From positions 1 to 11,327 of the forward strand of contig JADILY010000114.1 in the NCBI GenBank assembly GCA_017695055.1: 11,327 nt of DNA, given 5' to 3'. Source of the DNA: Merdivivens faecigallinarum (GTDB lineage: Bacteria; Bacteroidota; Bacteroidia; Bacteroidales; UBA932). Below the pieces are notes generated by a model that worked only from the letters and a program-made list of their open reading frames with translations, made no database searches and was not told the DNA's origin. The position numbers were made by a program, and so were the translations under genes. Shown here in pieces: positions 1 through 7,265 of the stretch. How positions within the stretch are numbered: the stretch's first letter is position 1; each line of letters begins with the position of its first letter.

Positions 1-453
1 GTAGAATGCATCCCTCTCGTCATTGTTGTTCACGTATTCGTCCGTAACCAGTCTGATGTCCGAAAGCCCGTTCGCTGTGTTGTAATAGAGTTCGGTGTAT
101 CCGGTCTCGGCGGAACCTTCGGCATGGTCGGCCCAGAAAACGAAAGTATAGGTGTGGTCGGTAACGAGCCTTGCCGAGAACTGTGCGGTCAGGGAGCCAG
201 GAGTAATGTCCGCGTACATCCTTTCCCCGTAGAGTTCGTCGTTTTCATATATTTCGAGGATGCAACGGTTTACCAAAGTACCGTCGCCTGGATTCTCTGC
301 GCTTCTGAGAGTAGGAGCGTTAGGAACTACAACGGAGATGGTGACTTCACCGTTTGTCCCGTTGTCTTTGAGGTCATCCCTCTGGCATGATACCACGCTG
401 AGGGAGATTGCCGTTAATGCTAACAGGCAATAGGTTAAAATTTTGTTTTTCAT
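1..453 (-). CDS. Fimbrillin-like lipoprotein, 3' end beyond window
   Basis: Partial gene: 151 codons are visible from an ATG at 453 and the frame is still open at base 1. The start gives MKNKILTYCLLALTAISL and a lipobox VVSC, so Cys23 is the predicted lipidated residue of an exported lipoprotein. The mature part matches the next gene upstream (507-1415) block by block: TISV, then RSAENPGDGTLVNRC against RSDETPGDGAYINRC, then FWAD, then YNT..L.D.RL, then ND.R..F. The two are clear paralogues. The pattern resembles DUF6562/fimbrillin-type proteins of Bacteroidales. Inference: an exported pilus or tip subunit, last visible gene of the operon that begins at 3857. The 53-base AT-rich gap before it holds no TAnnTTTG element, so it is probably transcribed from upstream. 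The family assignment is from pattern memory, not a search. Confidence 0.8.
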   Translation of the reverse strand, partial: MKNKILTYCLLALTAISLSVVSCQRDDLKDNGTNGEVTISVVVPNAPTLRSAENPGDGTLVNRCILEIYENDELYGERMYADITPGSLTAQFSARLVTDHTYTFVFWADHAEGSAETGYTELYYNTANGLSDIRLVTDEYVNNNDERDAFY

Positions 454-506
454 AATTGAAGTATTAATAAAAATGGTTGTATAATTAATGGGTTTTATTT
501 TTAATT

Positions 507-1415
507 TTAAATCCCGTTTCCGGTGAGCAGGGCTCCGGTCACATTGGATTTAACGTTGGCCTGGATGCTGATACCGCTTTGGAACCTGTATGGATCTATA
601 AGCACCATTCCGTCAGCATCAAAGAAGTTCATATCAAATGTCGGAAGTTCGTAAGGGGTATCGTCCGGAGCGAAGATGTAGCAGAATCCGAGGTATGCAC
701 CTTTGTCGTCCGTTGCCACAGGCAGGGCAGACGGAAGGGATGTCACAATCTCTGTGCTGTACTCTATTTCCCCGGTGTGTAGATTCATTCCGACAGGCAG
801 GCCGGCATCTATAAATGAGAGCGATGTGCTGTGCGGTATGGCTTCCGCTTCGCCGTAATCGGTAGCGAACAGGTTCAACTGCCCGAAAGGTCTTTTAAGC
901 GTAACGTTGATTGACTCCGGAAGCCCGTTTTCCCTGTCAATATCATAAATTCCGAAAAAACCGTCACAACGGTCGTCGTTGACTGTAATCCTATTACTGA
1001 AGAGCCTTACATCGGGAAGTTCCGAGGTATTGTATATGAAATCGCCCAACCCGGCTTCGTCATCGGTGCAGTCCGCCCAGAAAATGAGCCTGTAGTCCTG
1101 GCCCCCGAGCAGGTGGATGTCGTTGAATGCCGCTGTCTTGTCGGATACCGCCACCGTCACTTTTTCGCCGAAAACGGCGAGCGTGCCGTCTTCCGCTACG
1201 GTGAAGGCCTGCATGACACATCTGTTGATATATGCACCGTCTCCCGGAGTCTCATCGCTCCTGGTTTCCGGAGCAAGGCTTACTGAAATCGTGATTGAGG
1301 ATTCTTCCCTGTCGGGAATATCTGTGCCGTTGTCCTTTTCGCATCCCGGCATGAGCGCCAATGTTCCTGCGGCGCAAATGAAATATGAAAATATTTTCAT
1401 CAGTCTGTCCATCAT
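507..1415 (-). CDS. Fimbrillin-like lipoprotein (DUF6562-like)
   Basis: A protein of about 302 residues with a lipoprotein signal ending LALMPGC (Cys25 from the chosen start). The mature part begins with an Asp/Glu-rich stretch, then TISV, TRSDETPGDGAYINRC, a FWAD motif, TLKRPFGQLNLFATDYGE in the second half, and a C-terminal NVKSNVTGALLTGNGI typical of fimbrillin-fold proteins of Bacteroidales. Start choice: the frame also opens at 1427 (four residues longer), but a GGAG Shine-Dalgarno lies six bases before the ATG at 1415, which favours 1415. A later ATG at 1400 would give an even more compact signal peptide. The gene begins about 15 bases after the stop of 1431-2465, so translation is probably coupled. 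Likely role (inferred): structural or tip subunit of a type V-like pilus. The TRS near the mature N-terminus could be a protease processing site like the Arg site of FimA, but this is only an analogy. Confidence 0.85.
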   Translation of the reverse strand: MMDRLMKIFSYFICAAGTLALMPGCEKDNGTDIPDREESSITISVSLAPETRSDETPGDGAYINRCVMQAFTVAEDGTLAVFGEKVTVAVSDKTAAFNDIHLLGGQDYRLIFWADCTDDEAGLGDFIYNTSELPDVRLFSNRITVNDDRCDGFFGIYDIDRENGLPESINVTLKRPFGQLNLFATDYGEAEAIPHSTSLSFIDAGLPVGMNLHTGEIEYSTEIVTSLPSALPVATDDKGAYLGFCYIFAPDDTPYELPTFDMNFFDADGMVLIDPYRFQSGISIQANVKSNVTGALLTGNGI

Positions 1416-1421
1416 GTTATT

Positions 1422-1425
1422 CTCC
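1422..1425 (-). promoter_or_regulatory. Shine-Dalgarno GGAG deciding start at 1415
   Basis: On the minus strand GGAG is followed by AATAAC and ATG at 1415, a spacing of six bases. The in-frame ATG at 1427 has no such site upstream. The motif lies just after the stop codon of the preceding gene (1431-1433), which fits translational coupling. Confidence 0.5.
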
Positions 1426-1430
1426 ATTTG

Positions 1431-2465
1431 TTAGTCAGGCAATGGAATGTTGATTTCATCTTCGAAGCCGGTGTCGATTCCGATTCCCGATTTGTTGCTG
1501 GTAGTCAGAAAGTCGCCTCTGATGACGGAAGTCTCCCCTTTGTTGATTTCGGCGGTAAGGCCGGAGTAGGAGTTGAGGATTTCACCGGTTTCCTTGTCCA
1601 CGAGGCTGAGGGTGATGTTGACCCTTGTCCTGTCTCCGTTTACGAATACATAGTCATAGCCCATCAGCACCTCGTTATCGCTAAGCGGTGTCATTTCCGA
1701 TAAGAACATGATTCCGGTCTGGGCATCCGTAGGAACTCCCGTGAAGGCGTTGTATTTCGTAGGGAAATAAAGGGCGTAGTCCCATCTTGCCTTATATCCT
1801 TCCCATATTTGTTCCTCTTCGGTTTCTATCCCGCTCTTGGAGAGCAGTTCGGCCTGCTTCGTCAGGAATTCCTTCGCATCTTCGGCGATGATTTCAACCC
1901 TGCCTACAGGCGGTTCGAGGGTTCCCGATAGGGTTTTCTCTCCGAGCCATTCGTCGTTAGGCAGGTCTATGTCCATTCGCAGGTCGTAGCATTCCTTGAG
2001 GTCTGTAGAACCGGTATATTCTTCATTGGCGAAGACTATGCCTCCCAAATCAGTCATGTCGTAGTGGCTTCCGTTTCCCTGTTCGTCTTCAACGCATGTC
2101 GCGAATGCCGCCAGGCGGTATTTCCCTGCATTGAGGGATGTGTTCAAAACAATGGATGCGGAACCGTCTTCATTCTTCGGTGCGCTTGCCTCGTGCCTCA
2201 GTACAGGCTTCCCTCCAAAATCTTCCTCGTATATTTCCACGACAAACCACACGTAAGGTGCGGTGTTCGCGCTCTTTGAAAATACGGATGAGGCGTTTAT
2301 CTTAGGATTGGTGGTAAGTTCGACCGTAAGGGATATCCGGGTAGGGTCTATCCCCTTGCCGTCGTCCGGATATTCGTGTACGCATGAGGCAATCGTGAGC
2401 GCCGCGGCAAAAAAGGCGAATGATTTCAATGCGGCCCCTGTTATCGTTGATATCGATGTTTTCAT
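1431..2465 (-). CDS. FimB/Mfa2-like fimbrial anchor lipoprotein
   Basis: 344 residues. The signal peptide ends LTIASC, giving lipidated Cys28, followed by VHEYPDD, a mature start often seen in FimB/Mfa2-type anchor subunits of Bacteroidales. Visible blocks are RISLTVEL, then L.AGKYRLAAF, then the midpoint motif TLEPPVGRVEIIAEDAKE (which parallels TLKRPFGQLNLFATDYGE of the next gene), and a C-terminal RGDFLTTSNKSGIGIDTGF with EINIPLPD. That ending is characteristic of fimbrillin-fold anchor proteins. It is therefore a more distant paralogue of the two downstream lipoproteins. Position directly after the DUF3575 gene and before the subunit genes matches the usual order of anchor before fibre. 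The start at 2465 is supported by GGAGG seven bases upstream. The anchor role is inferred from family and position. Confidence 0.85.
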   Translation of the reverse strand: MKTSISTITGAALKSFAFFAAALTIASCVHEYPDDGKGIDPTRISLTVELTTNPKINASSVFSKSANTAPYVWFVVEIYEEDFGGKPVLRHEASAPKNEDGSASIVLNTSLNAGKYRLAAFATCVEDEQGNGSHYDMTDLGGIVFANEEYTGSTDLKECYDLRMDIDLPNDEWLGEKTLSGTLEPPVGRVEIIAEDAKEFLTKQAELLSKSGIETEEEQIWEGYKARWDYALYFPTKYNAFTGVPTDAQTGIMFLSEMTPLSDNEVLMGYDYVFVNGDRTRVNITLSLVDKETGEILNSYSGLTAEINKGETSVIRGDFLTTSNKSGIGIDTGFEDEINIPLPD

Positions 2466-2472
2466 GTTGTCG

Positions 2473-2477
2473 CCTCC
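2473..2477 (-). promoter_or_regulatory. Strong Shine-Dalgarno GGAGG
   Basis: GGAGG followed by CGACAAC and the ATG at 2465, directly adjoining the TAA of the upstream gene (2478-2480). A full anti-SD match is uncommon in Bacteroidota, where most genes lack one, so it both fixes the start and suggests strong re-initiation within the operon. Confidence 0.65.
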
Positions 2478-3857
2478 TTATAGTTTATATATTAATGAAA
2501 TCCCGACCCTCGTGATTCCGAAGTAGTTCTTCGTGTCGGTAGCGAATGGTGCCCCGTTTTCTACGTTGTAGAACGTCTGGTACTTCGTCCAGAGGTATCC
2601 TACTCCGATATTGAATTCCATTCCCCAGTGGCGCGAGAACTTGAGCGCATATCCGTAGTCGATTCCGGCGCCCCATACTCCGTCGGTATCCTGGTAGCGG
2701 AATTTGTCGTCGACCGCTATGTTGAAGGCGCCTCCTGTGAGGTGGACTCCGAAGAAGTGCCCTTTCATCTCAGGCTTGAGCCAGTACCTTACGCTCGGCT
2801 GTATCGCGAATATCCTGAAACGGTATGAGTTAGCGACGGTGAAAGGCGAGTAGAATACGGGGATGTCGAGCGACCAGTGGTCGGCAAGCCTTACTTCGGC
2901 GGCGATGTTAGGCACGACGAGGCCCCAGTAAGGGATGTTCGTCTTGAGCCATATTTTCGATGTCTCCCAGAATTCTTCCCTTTTCATCCGGCTTTTTTCC
3001 GTTGAGGCTGCTGTTTCCGTAACGACTGTTTCAGTTGCTGTCGGTACAGGCTCGGATATGGTTTCAGGCTCGGTTGCTGCATCCGTCCCGACAGGCTGTT
3101 GTGTCACTGTTGCCGGAGTTTCTTGCGGTACTGCGGCCGGTGCCTCTTGCCTTACCGGTTCCGGAGCCGGAGTCTGGTCCGTAAATGTTATGGGCTCCTG
3201 TTCGGAAACGGGCGCGGTTATCGAGAAGGTTGCCGAAGCGTACCTCATTTTTTCGAAGAAATGCCCCCTCATGTAGGCGAAAGCCCTTCCGCCACTGATT
3301 TCCATGAGTTGTTTTTTCTTTCCTCCGATGACTTTCCCCTCACTGTCGAAAATCCATACTGGGGTGTCGGACAGTGTTTTAAGTACGTTGTTACGTCCCG
3401 GTACGTCCATATCGTCCCGGACAAGTCCGGCAAGCGTATCCCAGCCGATGCCGGTCTGCTCTATGTGTACGAATCGTGAAGGAATGCCGGAATTGGCGAT
3501 GATGTAGTCTGCGAGGCTCTGGGCCCTGCGGTGTGCAACATTGTTGCAGCTGAGGCTCGTGCCGATGAGGCATGAGTAGGCGCGGATTTCTATCTTCTTC
3601 AGTCTGCCGGAGGCGTATGCTTCTTTCAGAGATTCGATGAAGGAAGCGGTTTCTTCATGGTTCTGTTCCATGTAAGGACGTACGTCCGTCTGGTCCAAGG
3701 AAAAATAGATTAGGATTGAGTCTCCGGCGGTGCAGACGTTTTCGTCCGCATCATGCTTTTGCGTGCCGGTCGCGGCAGCAAATCCCAGAGGAGCGAACGC
3801 CGATACTAAGAAGAAAAGTACCAGCGCAAGGATTGCGACATGTTCCCTGTTTTTCAT
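2478..3857 (-). CDS. OmpA-like/DUF3575 outer-membrane protein
   Basis: 459 residues from the ATG at 3857; an upstream in-frame ATG at 3890 would put 11 residues before a good signal peptide (MKNREHVAILALVLFFLVSAFAPLGFA is split by it), so it was not used. Domains in order: signal peptide (1 to about 28); an OmpA-like segment (about 45-145) with SILIYFSLDQTDVR, then KKIEIRAYSC, then NVAHRRAQSLADYI, the usual strand-helix-strand pattern; a low-complexity linker rich in Pro, Thr, Glu and Val (about 218-290); and a C-terminal DUF3575 beta-barrel (about 300-459) starting WLKTNIPYWGLVVPNIAAEV and ending in alternating aromatic strands with a final Leu. DUF3575 genes are regular members of Bacteroidales fimbrial clusters. 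First gene of the operon, with its own promoter at 3925-3955. Inferred role: outer-membrane assembly or anchoring component, possibly touching peptidoglycan through the OmpA-like part. Confidence 0.85.
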   Translation of the reverse strand: MKNREHVAILALVLFFLVSAFAPLGFAAATGTQKHDADENVCTAGDSILIYFSLDQTDVRPYMEQNHEETASFIESLKEAYASGRLKKIEIRAYSCLIGTSLSCNNVAHRRAQSLADYIIANSGIPSRFVHIEQTGIGWDTLAGLVRDDMDVPGRNNVLKTLSDTPVWIFDSEGKVIGGKKKQLMEISGGRAFAYMRGHFFEKMRYASATFSITAPVSEQEPITFTDQTPAPEPVRQEAPAAVPQETPATVTQQPVGTDAATEPETISEPVPTATETVVTETAASTEKSRMKREEFWETSKIWLKTNIPYWGLVVPNIAAEVRLADHWSLDIPVFYSPFTVANSYRFRIFAIQPSVRYWLKPEMKGHFFGVHLTGGAFNIAVDDKFRYQDTDGVWGAGIDYGYALKFSRHWGMEFNIGVGYLWTKYQTFYNVENGAPFATDTKNYFGITRVGISLIYKL

Positions 3858-3924
3858 AATGATTGTTGGTTTAGTGAAAATCGGTCTCAACAGGTTAGAA
3901 ACACGAAAATCAAAACGTCACCTA

Positions 3925-3955
3925 CAAATTTATAATAAAAAAACGGGAAATCAAA
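3925..3955 (-). promoter_or_regulatory. Bacteroidetes-type promoter of fimbrial operon
   Basis: Minus strand TTTG (3955-3952), 19 bases, TAAATTTG (3932-3925). This matches the Bacteroidetes sigma consensus TTTG/TAnnTTTG at all defined bases with a normal spacing. Transcription would begin near 3919, leaving an untranslated leader of about 60 bases before the ATG at 3857. It lies in the 163-base gap between the HAD gene and the DUF3575 gene; nothing else clear was seen in that gap. Confidence 0.65.
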
Positions 3956-4020
3956 ATTTTTTCACAATTATTTGCCTTATGATGAACGATTTTACCTATA
4001 TATTAATCTGTCAGTCACGC

Positions 4021-4866
4021 TTATCTTGTTTCTCCGAGGTTTTGCAGGTCGCTGTCGCTGCGAATCTTGTCGATGATTTTCGTGACTATCCCGTATAACG
4101 GGGCTTCCTTCCGGTAATCGGCCGGGGCCATGAAGTTTACGCGCTTCTGTCTGAATAGTTTCGCGGCCGTTTTCTCCTTGTCCCTGTTTTCCGGATTGAA
4201 CGTGGCTATGGAGTGTCCGCCGAACATTTTTACAATCTTCATGCACGGTACGTCGGTTTCGCCGTCACCTATATATATCATATTGCTGAATGGAATCCTT
4301 TTGCGGTCGTCGGCCCAGCTTTCGTTGACGAGGACGGCATCGGCCACGCTGAGGATGCCCTTGTTTATTTTGAATATGAACTGTGTCTTTCCGGTATAAT
4401 CCACTGCGACGGCGGGCCAGATGGCATCCCCGTTGCTGTCATACATGAAGGAGCAGGCGAATATTTTCTTGAATTCCTTGGCTATGTCGCTTCCTTCAAT
4501 CATTTCGACGAGTCCCGATGAATTGATGTAATGCTCGATGATGACCCCTTTGGACTTGCCGTAGGCGTTTACCATTCCGAACCACTCACGCACCCCTTCG
4601 AACAGCTCGATACGGCTTCCGAATTCCCTGAATGATTCCCGTCGGAGTTTCACTCCGCTCGCTTTGGCCGCATCGAACATCTGTTTCATGTAGCTGAGCA
4701 CGTCGCTGGCGTCATGTCCTGAGGCAATCCGGTTGCTTTCTTCCCAGAACTCCATGGGCGAAAACCCTACGGACTGTATGAATCCGAATTCCTGCATGTT
4801 CCCTGGTGAAAGTGTCCCGTCGAAATCATAGATAATGGCAACTATGGGCCGTTTGTCGCGTTTCAT
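4021..4866 (-). CDS. HAD-superfamily hydrolase
   Basis: 281 residues from the ATG at 4866; a TTG six bases upstream is in frame but less likely. All HAD motifs are present: motif I IIYDFDGTL with nucleophile Asp14 and Asp16, motif II around INSSG (Ser116), a motif III lysine in GKTQ (about Lys160), and motif IV GDGETDVP (Asp201, Asp205). About 95 residues between motifs I and II form a helical cap (C1 type). There is no signal peptide, so it acts in the cytoplasm, probably as a Mg-dependent phosphatase; the substrate cannot be read from the sequence. It is a single gene, divergent from the HAMP/trkH set over about 70 AT-rich bases and separated from the fimbrial operon by that operon's own promoter. 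No clear hairpin terminator follows it. Confidence 0.9.
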   Translation of the reverse strand: MKRDKRPIVAIIYDFDGTLSPGNMQEFGFIQSVGFSPMEFWEESNRIASGHDASDVLSYMKQMFDAAKASGVKLRRESFREFGSRIELFEGVREWFGMVNAYGKSKGVIIEHYINSSGLVEMIEGSDIAKEFKKIFACSFMYDSNGDAIWPAVAVDYTGKTQFIFKINKGILSVADAVLVNESWADDRKRIPFSNMIYIGDGETDVPCMKIVKMFGGHSIATFNPENRDKEKTAAKLFRQKRVNFMAPADYRKEAPLYGIVTKIIDKIRSDSDLQNLGETR

Positions 4867-4935
4867 CCTCAATCTTTTTTATTCGGGCATTAAAATTACA
4901 AAAATTATACGTATTATTGCATAATGTACTAAAAA

Positions 4936-5778
4936 ATGTGCATGATGGATTTAAAAAGGCGTGTCAAAAGATTCTTCCGGAAGAGGAAAATAGGGATGCG
5001 GGGCAGGATAGTGCTCGGTTTCTCGCTTCTGGTACTGATACTCTTCCTGTCGAGCATCATTGCGGTATTCGAATATCGCCACATGAGCAATTATGTGTCA
5101 GAGATGATTGCCGAGAACATCAAAAGCATCAATACGGCGCACAAGCTGCTGAGCTCGTGCGACAATTACAACATGACACTGCTGACTGCAATCAGCGATG
5201 ACAGCGTGAAGGTGCTTCCGGGCTTCGACGAGGAGCAGTTTGCCGACGATTACGAGTATCTGCGCGGTGCGGTGAGCGGGCAGTCGGCCCTGAGCATGGC
5301 GGATTCGGTCAGGTATGCCTATTCGGCCTACCTTCTGGTTGCGGGGGAGATTGAGTCGGTGTGGCTTGCCGATTTTTCGGACAACAATACGAGGGACTGG
5401 TATTTCAACCGTCTGCAACCTATATATTACAGGCTGAAAGGGTATATCGACAGGCTGTCGGACTATTCGTACAATGCCCTCCAGACCAATTCGGAGGCGC
5501 TTCAGGAGAGTTTTTACCGCAGTATAATGCCGGAGGTCATAGCCGTGTCGGTCGGGATACTGATTGCCTTTCTGTTCATGTTTTTCATAGTGTCCCGTTA
5601 TGTCTCTCCGATACGGAAGATGTTGTCCAATATCCATGATTATGAAAGATTCGACAAGACATATACCTATACGTTCGAGGGCGGGGACGAGCTGTCCGAG
5701 CTGAACGAGGAGGTAAAGGACATAATAGAGCAGAATATCTCGCTGAAACGGCATTATAACTCAAACAGGGAAGACTGA
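4936..5778 (+). CDS. Two-TM periplasmic sensor with HAMP, no output domain
   Basis: 280 residues. A basic N-terminus (KRRVKRFFRKRK) precedes TM1 (about 24-45), then a helical extracytoplasmic region of about 150 residues, TM2 (about 200-220) and a HAMP linker (about 221-270) with the conserved Pro225 after TM2 and the second-helix pattern GGDELSELNEEVKDI. The protein stops about ten residues after HAMP. This is the front half of a histidine kinase or chemoreceptor, without kinase, cyclase or methyl-accepting part; the stop is a clean TGA and trkH starts two bases later, so no kinase is hidden behind a frameshift. The start could be any of ATGs 4936, 4942 or 4945. Inference: a membrane regulator or accessory subunit of the TrkH channel. 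It might also be a kinase remnant kept for its membrane signalling half. Confidence 0.8.
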   Translation: MCMMDLKRRVKRFFRKRKIGMRGRIVLGFSLLVLILFLSSIIAVFEYRHMSNYVSEMIAENIKSINTAHKLLSSCDNYNMTLLTAISDDSVKVLPGFDEEQFADDYEYLRGAVSGQSALSMADSVRYAYSAYLLVAGEIESVWLADFSDNNTRDWYFNRLQPIYYRLKGYIDRLSDYSYNALQTNSEALQESFYRSIMPEVIAVSVGILIAFLFMFFIVSRYVSPIRKMLSNIHDYERFDKTYTYTFEGGDELSELNEEVKDIIEQNISLKRHYNSNRED

Positions 5779-5780
5779 AA

Positions 5781-7229
5781 ATGAATATAAATGTCATATC
5801 AAGGTATCTCGGTATCGCGCTTCTGGCCAATTCGATATTCATGTTCCTGTCTGCCGGAGTGTCGGCGATAAACGGTTTCGATTCGGCTTTCGTCCCTTTG
5901 GTCATCAGCGGCATCATAACTTTTGCGGCCGGCATATTCCCCATGATATTCGTAAGGGACAACCATGCCCCTTCTATCAAGGAGGGTTTCATAATAATCA
6001 TCCTTGCGTGGTTCCTGTCGTGTATCTTCGCGATGCTTCCGTATCTCATGTGGGGCGGGGAATATACCCTGGTAAATGCCTTTTTCGAGAGCGTGTCGGG
6101 GCTTACGACTACGGGTGCCACGATACTGACGGATGTAGAGGCCCTTCCAAAAGGGCTTCTGTTCTGGCGTTCGTCCACGCACTTCATCGGAGGTTTGGGA
6201 ATAGTGGTGTTCATCCTGCTCGTGTTGCCGGAGATGAGTTCCGTGAGGTTCAAGCTGTCGAAAATGGAGGCTTCCGAGGTTTCGCGTGAAGACTTCAAGT
6301 TCCGTTCGAAGGACAAGGTGTATGTGATACTGTCCGTATATATGATATTGGTAATCGCCAATACCCTTGCGCTGTGGATTGCCGGGATGTCGTTTTTCGA
6401 TGCGGTAAACCATGCCTTCAGTACGGTTGCTACCGGAGGTTTCAGTACGAAAAACGCATCGATAGCCGCATACGACTCTCTTGCCATTGAGCTGATATGC
6501 GAGTTTTTCATGATTATCTCGGCCATTCATTTCGGAATGCTGTATATGCTGATTTTCAACAGGTCGTTGCGTATTTTCCGCTCTCCCGTAGTGAGATATT
6601 ATCTTATGACGATATTCGTGGCGACTGTGGCGATAAGCCTGAATCTCGTCGCTTCCGGGACTTATTCGAGCTTTCCAGAGGCACTGCGGCAGGCGTTCTT
6701 CAATGTGGCTTCAGTGATAAGTACCACCGGTTTCGCGACTGTGGATACTTCGGTATGGCCCGCGTTTTCCATCATGATACTCATATTCCTGCTTTTCCAG
6801 TGCGGCTGCTCTGGTTCCACGACAGGCGGTATAAAGAGCGACAGGATGTGGATATTCTTTTGCGGGGTAAAGAAACAGTTGAAGCAGCTTCTGTATCCAA
6901 ACGCCGTCGTTACGGTCAAGGTCGGAGGCAGCGTTGTGAACAGTTCGGTGCTTTTTCCTGTCGTGCTTTTCATAGCCCTGTACCTTTTCATCGCTTTCGT
7001 TTCGACCTTGCTTCTGACCCTTTGCAATATGGATCTTACGGAAGCCTTTTCCGGGACAGTTACGATGATGTCCAATGCGGGACCTGGCTTCGGAAGCATT
7101 TCTTCTGTTTCAAATTATAACCATATCCCGACGATGGGGAAAGTCATTTTTTCAATCGACATGCTGCTCGGGCGTGTCGAGCTGTATCCTTTGCTGTTGT
7201 TGGTGTCCGGAATATTTTCAAGAAAATAG
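5781..7229 (+). CDS. trkH: TrkH-family potassium uptake protein
   Basis: 482 residues, normal for TrkH/KtrB. Pore-forming subunit of a Trk/Ktr K+ uptake system in the inner membrane. All four pore loops are visible: GLTTTGA (107-113), FSTVATGGF (213-221), STTGF (314-318) and SNAGPGFG (431-438). The conserved GCSGSTTGGIKSDR lies at 342-355 after the third loop and LLGRVELYPLL at 462-472 near the C-terminus. Multiple hydrophobic helices surround each loop. The channel normally works with a cytoplasmic nucleotide-binding RCK subunit (TrkA/KtrA); no such gene is in this window, so it must lie elsewhere. It starts two bases after the HAMP gene, which indicates co-translation. Confidence 0.95.
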   Translation: MNINVISRYLGIALLANSIFMFLSAGVSAINGFDSAFVPLVISGIITFAAGIFPMIFVRDNHAPSIKEGFIIIILAWFLSCIFAMLPYLMWGGEYTLVNAFFESVSGLTTTGATILTDVEALPKGLLFWRSSTHFIGGLGIVVFILLVLPEMSSVRFKLSKMEASEVSREDFKFRSKDKVYVILSVYMILVIANTLALWIAGMSFFDAVNHAFSTVATGGFSTKNASIAAYDSLAIELICEFFMIISAIHFGMLYMLIFNRSLRIFRSPVVRYYLMTIFVATVAISLNLVASGTYSSFPEALRQAFFNVASVISTTGFATVDTSVWPAFSIMILIFLLFQCGCSGSTTGGIKSDRMWIFFCGVKKQLKQLLYPNAVVTVKVGGSVVNSSVLFPVVLFIALYLFIAFVSTLLLTLCNMDLTEAFSGTVTMMSNAGPGFGSISSVSNYNHIPTMGKVIFSIDMLLGRVELYPLLLLVSGIFSRK

Positions 7230-7230
7230 A

Positions 7231-7250
7231 TTTTTCGGGAAAAACGTTTT
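7231..7250. repeat. Overlapping inverted repeats between trkH and helicase
   Basis: Two short dyads lie end to end in the 36-base gap: TTTTT-CGGG-AAAAA (7231-7244) and the perfect ten-base palindrome AAAACGTTTT (7241-7250). They share AAAA and so could form only one at a time. The stems are almost all A-T, so a terminator is doubtful; a weak attenuator, an operator or chance are all possible. Confidence 0.25.
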
Positions 7251-7265
7251 ACAGAAAAAAGGGAC

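Noticed and set aside
3047..3073. Direct repeat CAGGCTCGG (3047-3055 and 3065-3073) in the DUF3575 gene.
   Set aside because: It is explained by the Pro/Thr/Glu-rich linker, where similar codons recur.
3877..3993. Seven-base inverted repeat AAAATCG/CGATTTT flanking the fimbrial promoter, as in invertible promoters.
   Set aside because: Arms are only seven bases, do not extend on either side, and a pair this size is expected by chance in AT-rich DNA of this length; no recombinase gene is nearby.
4899..4907. Minus-strand TAATTTTT as a promoter for the HAD gene.
   Set aside because: Imperfect element with no matching minus-33 TTTG.
4912..4919. TATTATTG as a minus-7 element for the HAMP/trkH operon.
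   Set aside because: One mismatch to TAnnTTTG and no TTTG at the proper distance upstream; the operon surely has a promoter in 4867-4935 but I could not place it.
5098..5754. Long open frame on the minus strand inside the HAMP gene (218 codons).
   Set aside because: It is rich in Arg, His, Gln and Ile as expected for an antisense shadow, has no recognisable domain, and the plus-strand gene is clear.
4936..5778. A split histidine kinase whose catalytic part was lost by frameshift.
   Set aside because: trkH begins two bases after the stop and fills the following sequence; no kinase motifs appear in any frame nearby.
5585..6530. Two long minus-strand open frames over the start of trkH.
   Set aside because: trkH shows all pore motifs on the plus strand; the antisense products have shadow-type composition.
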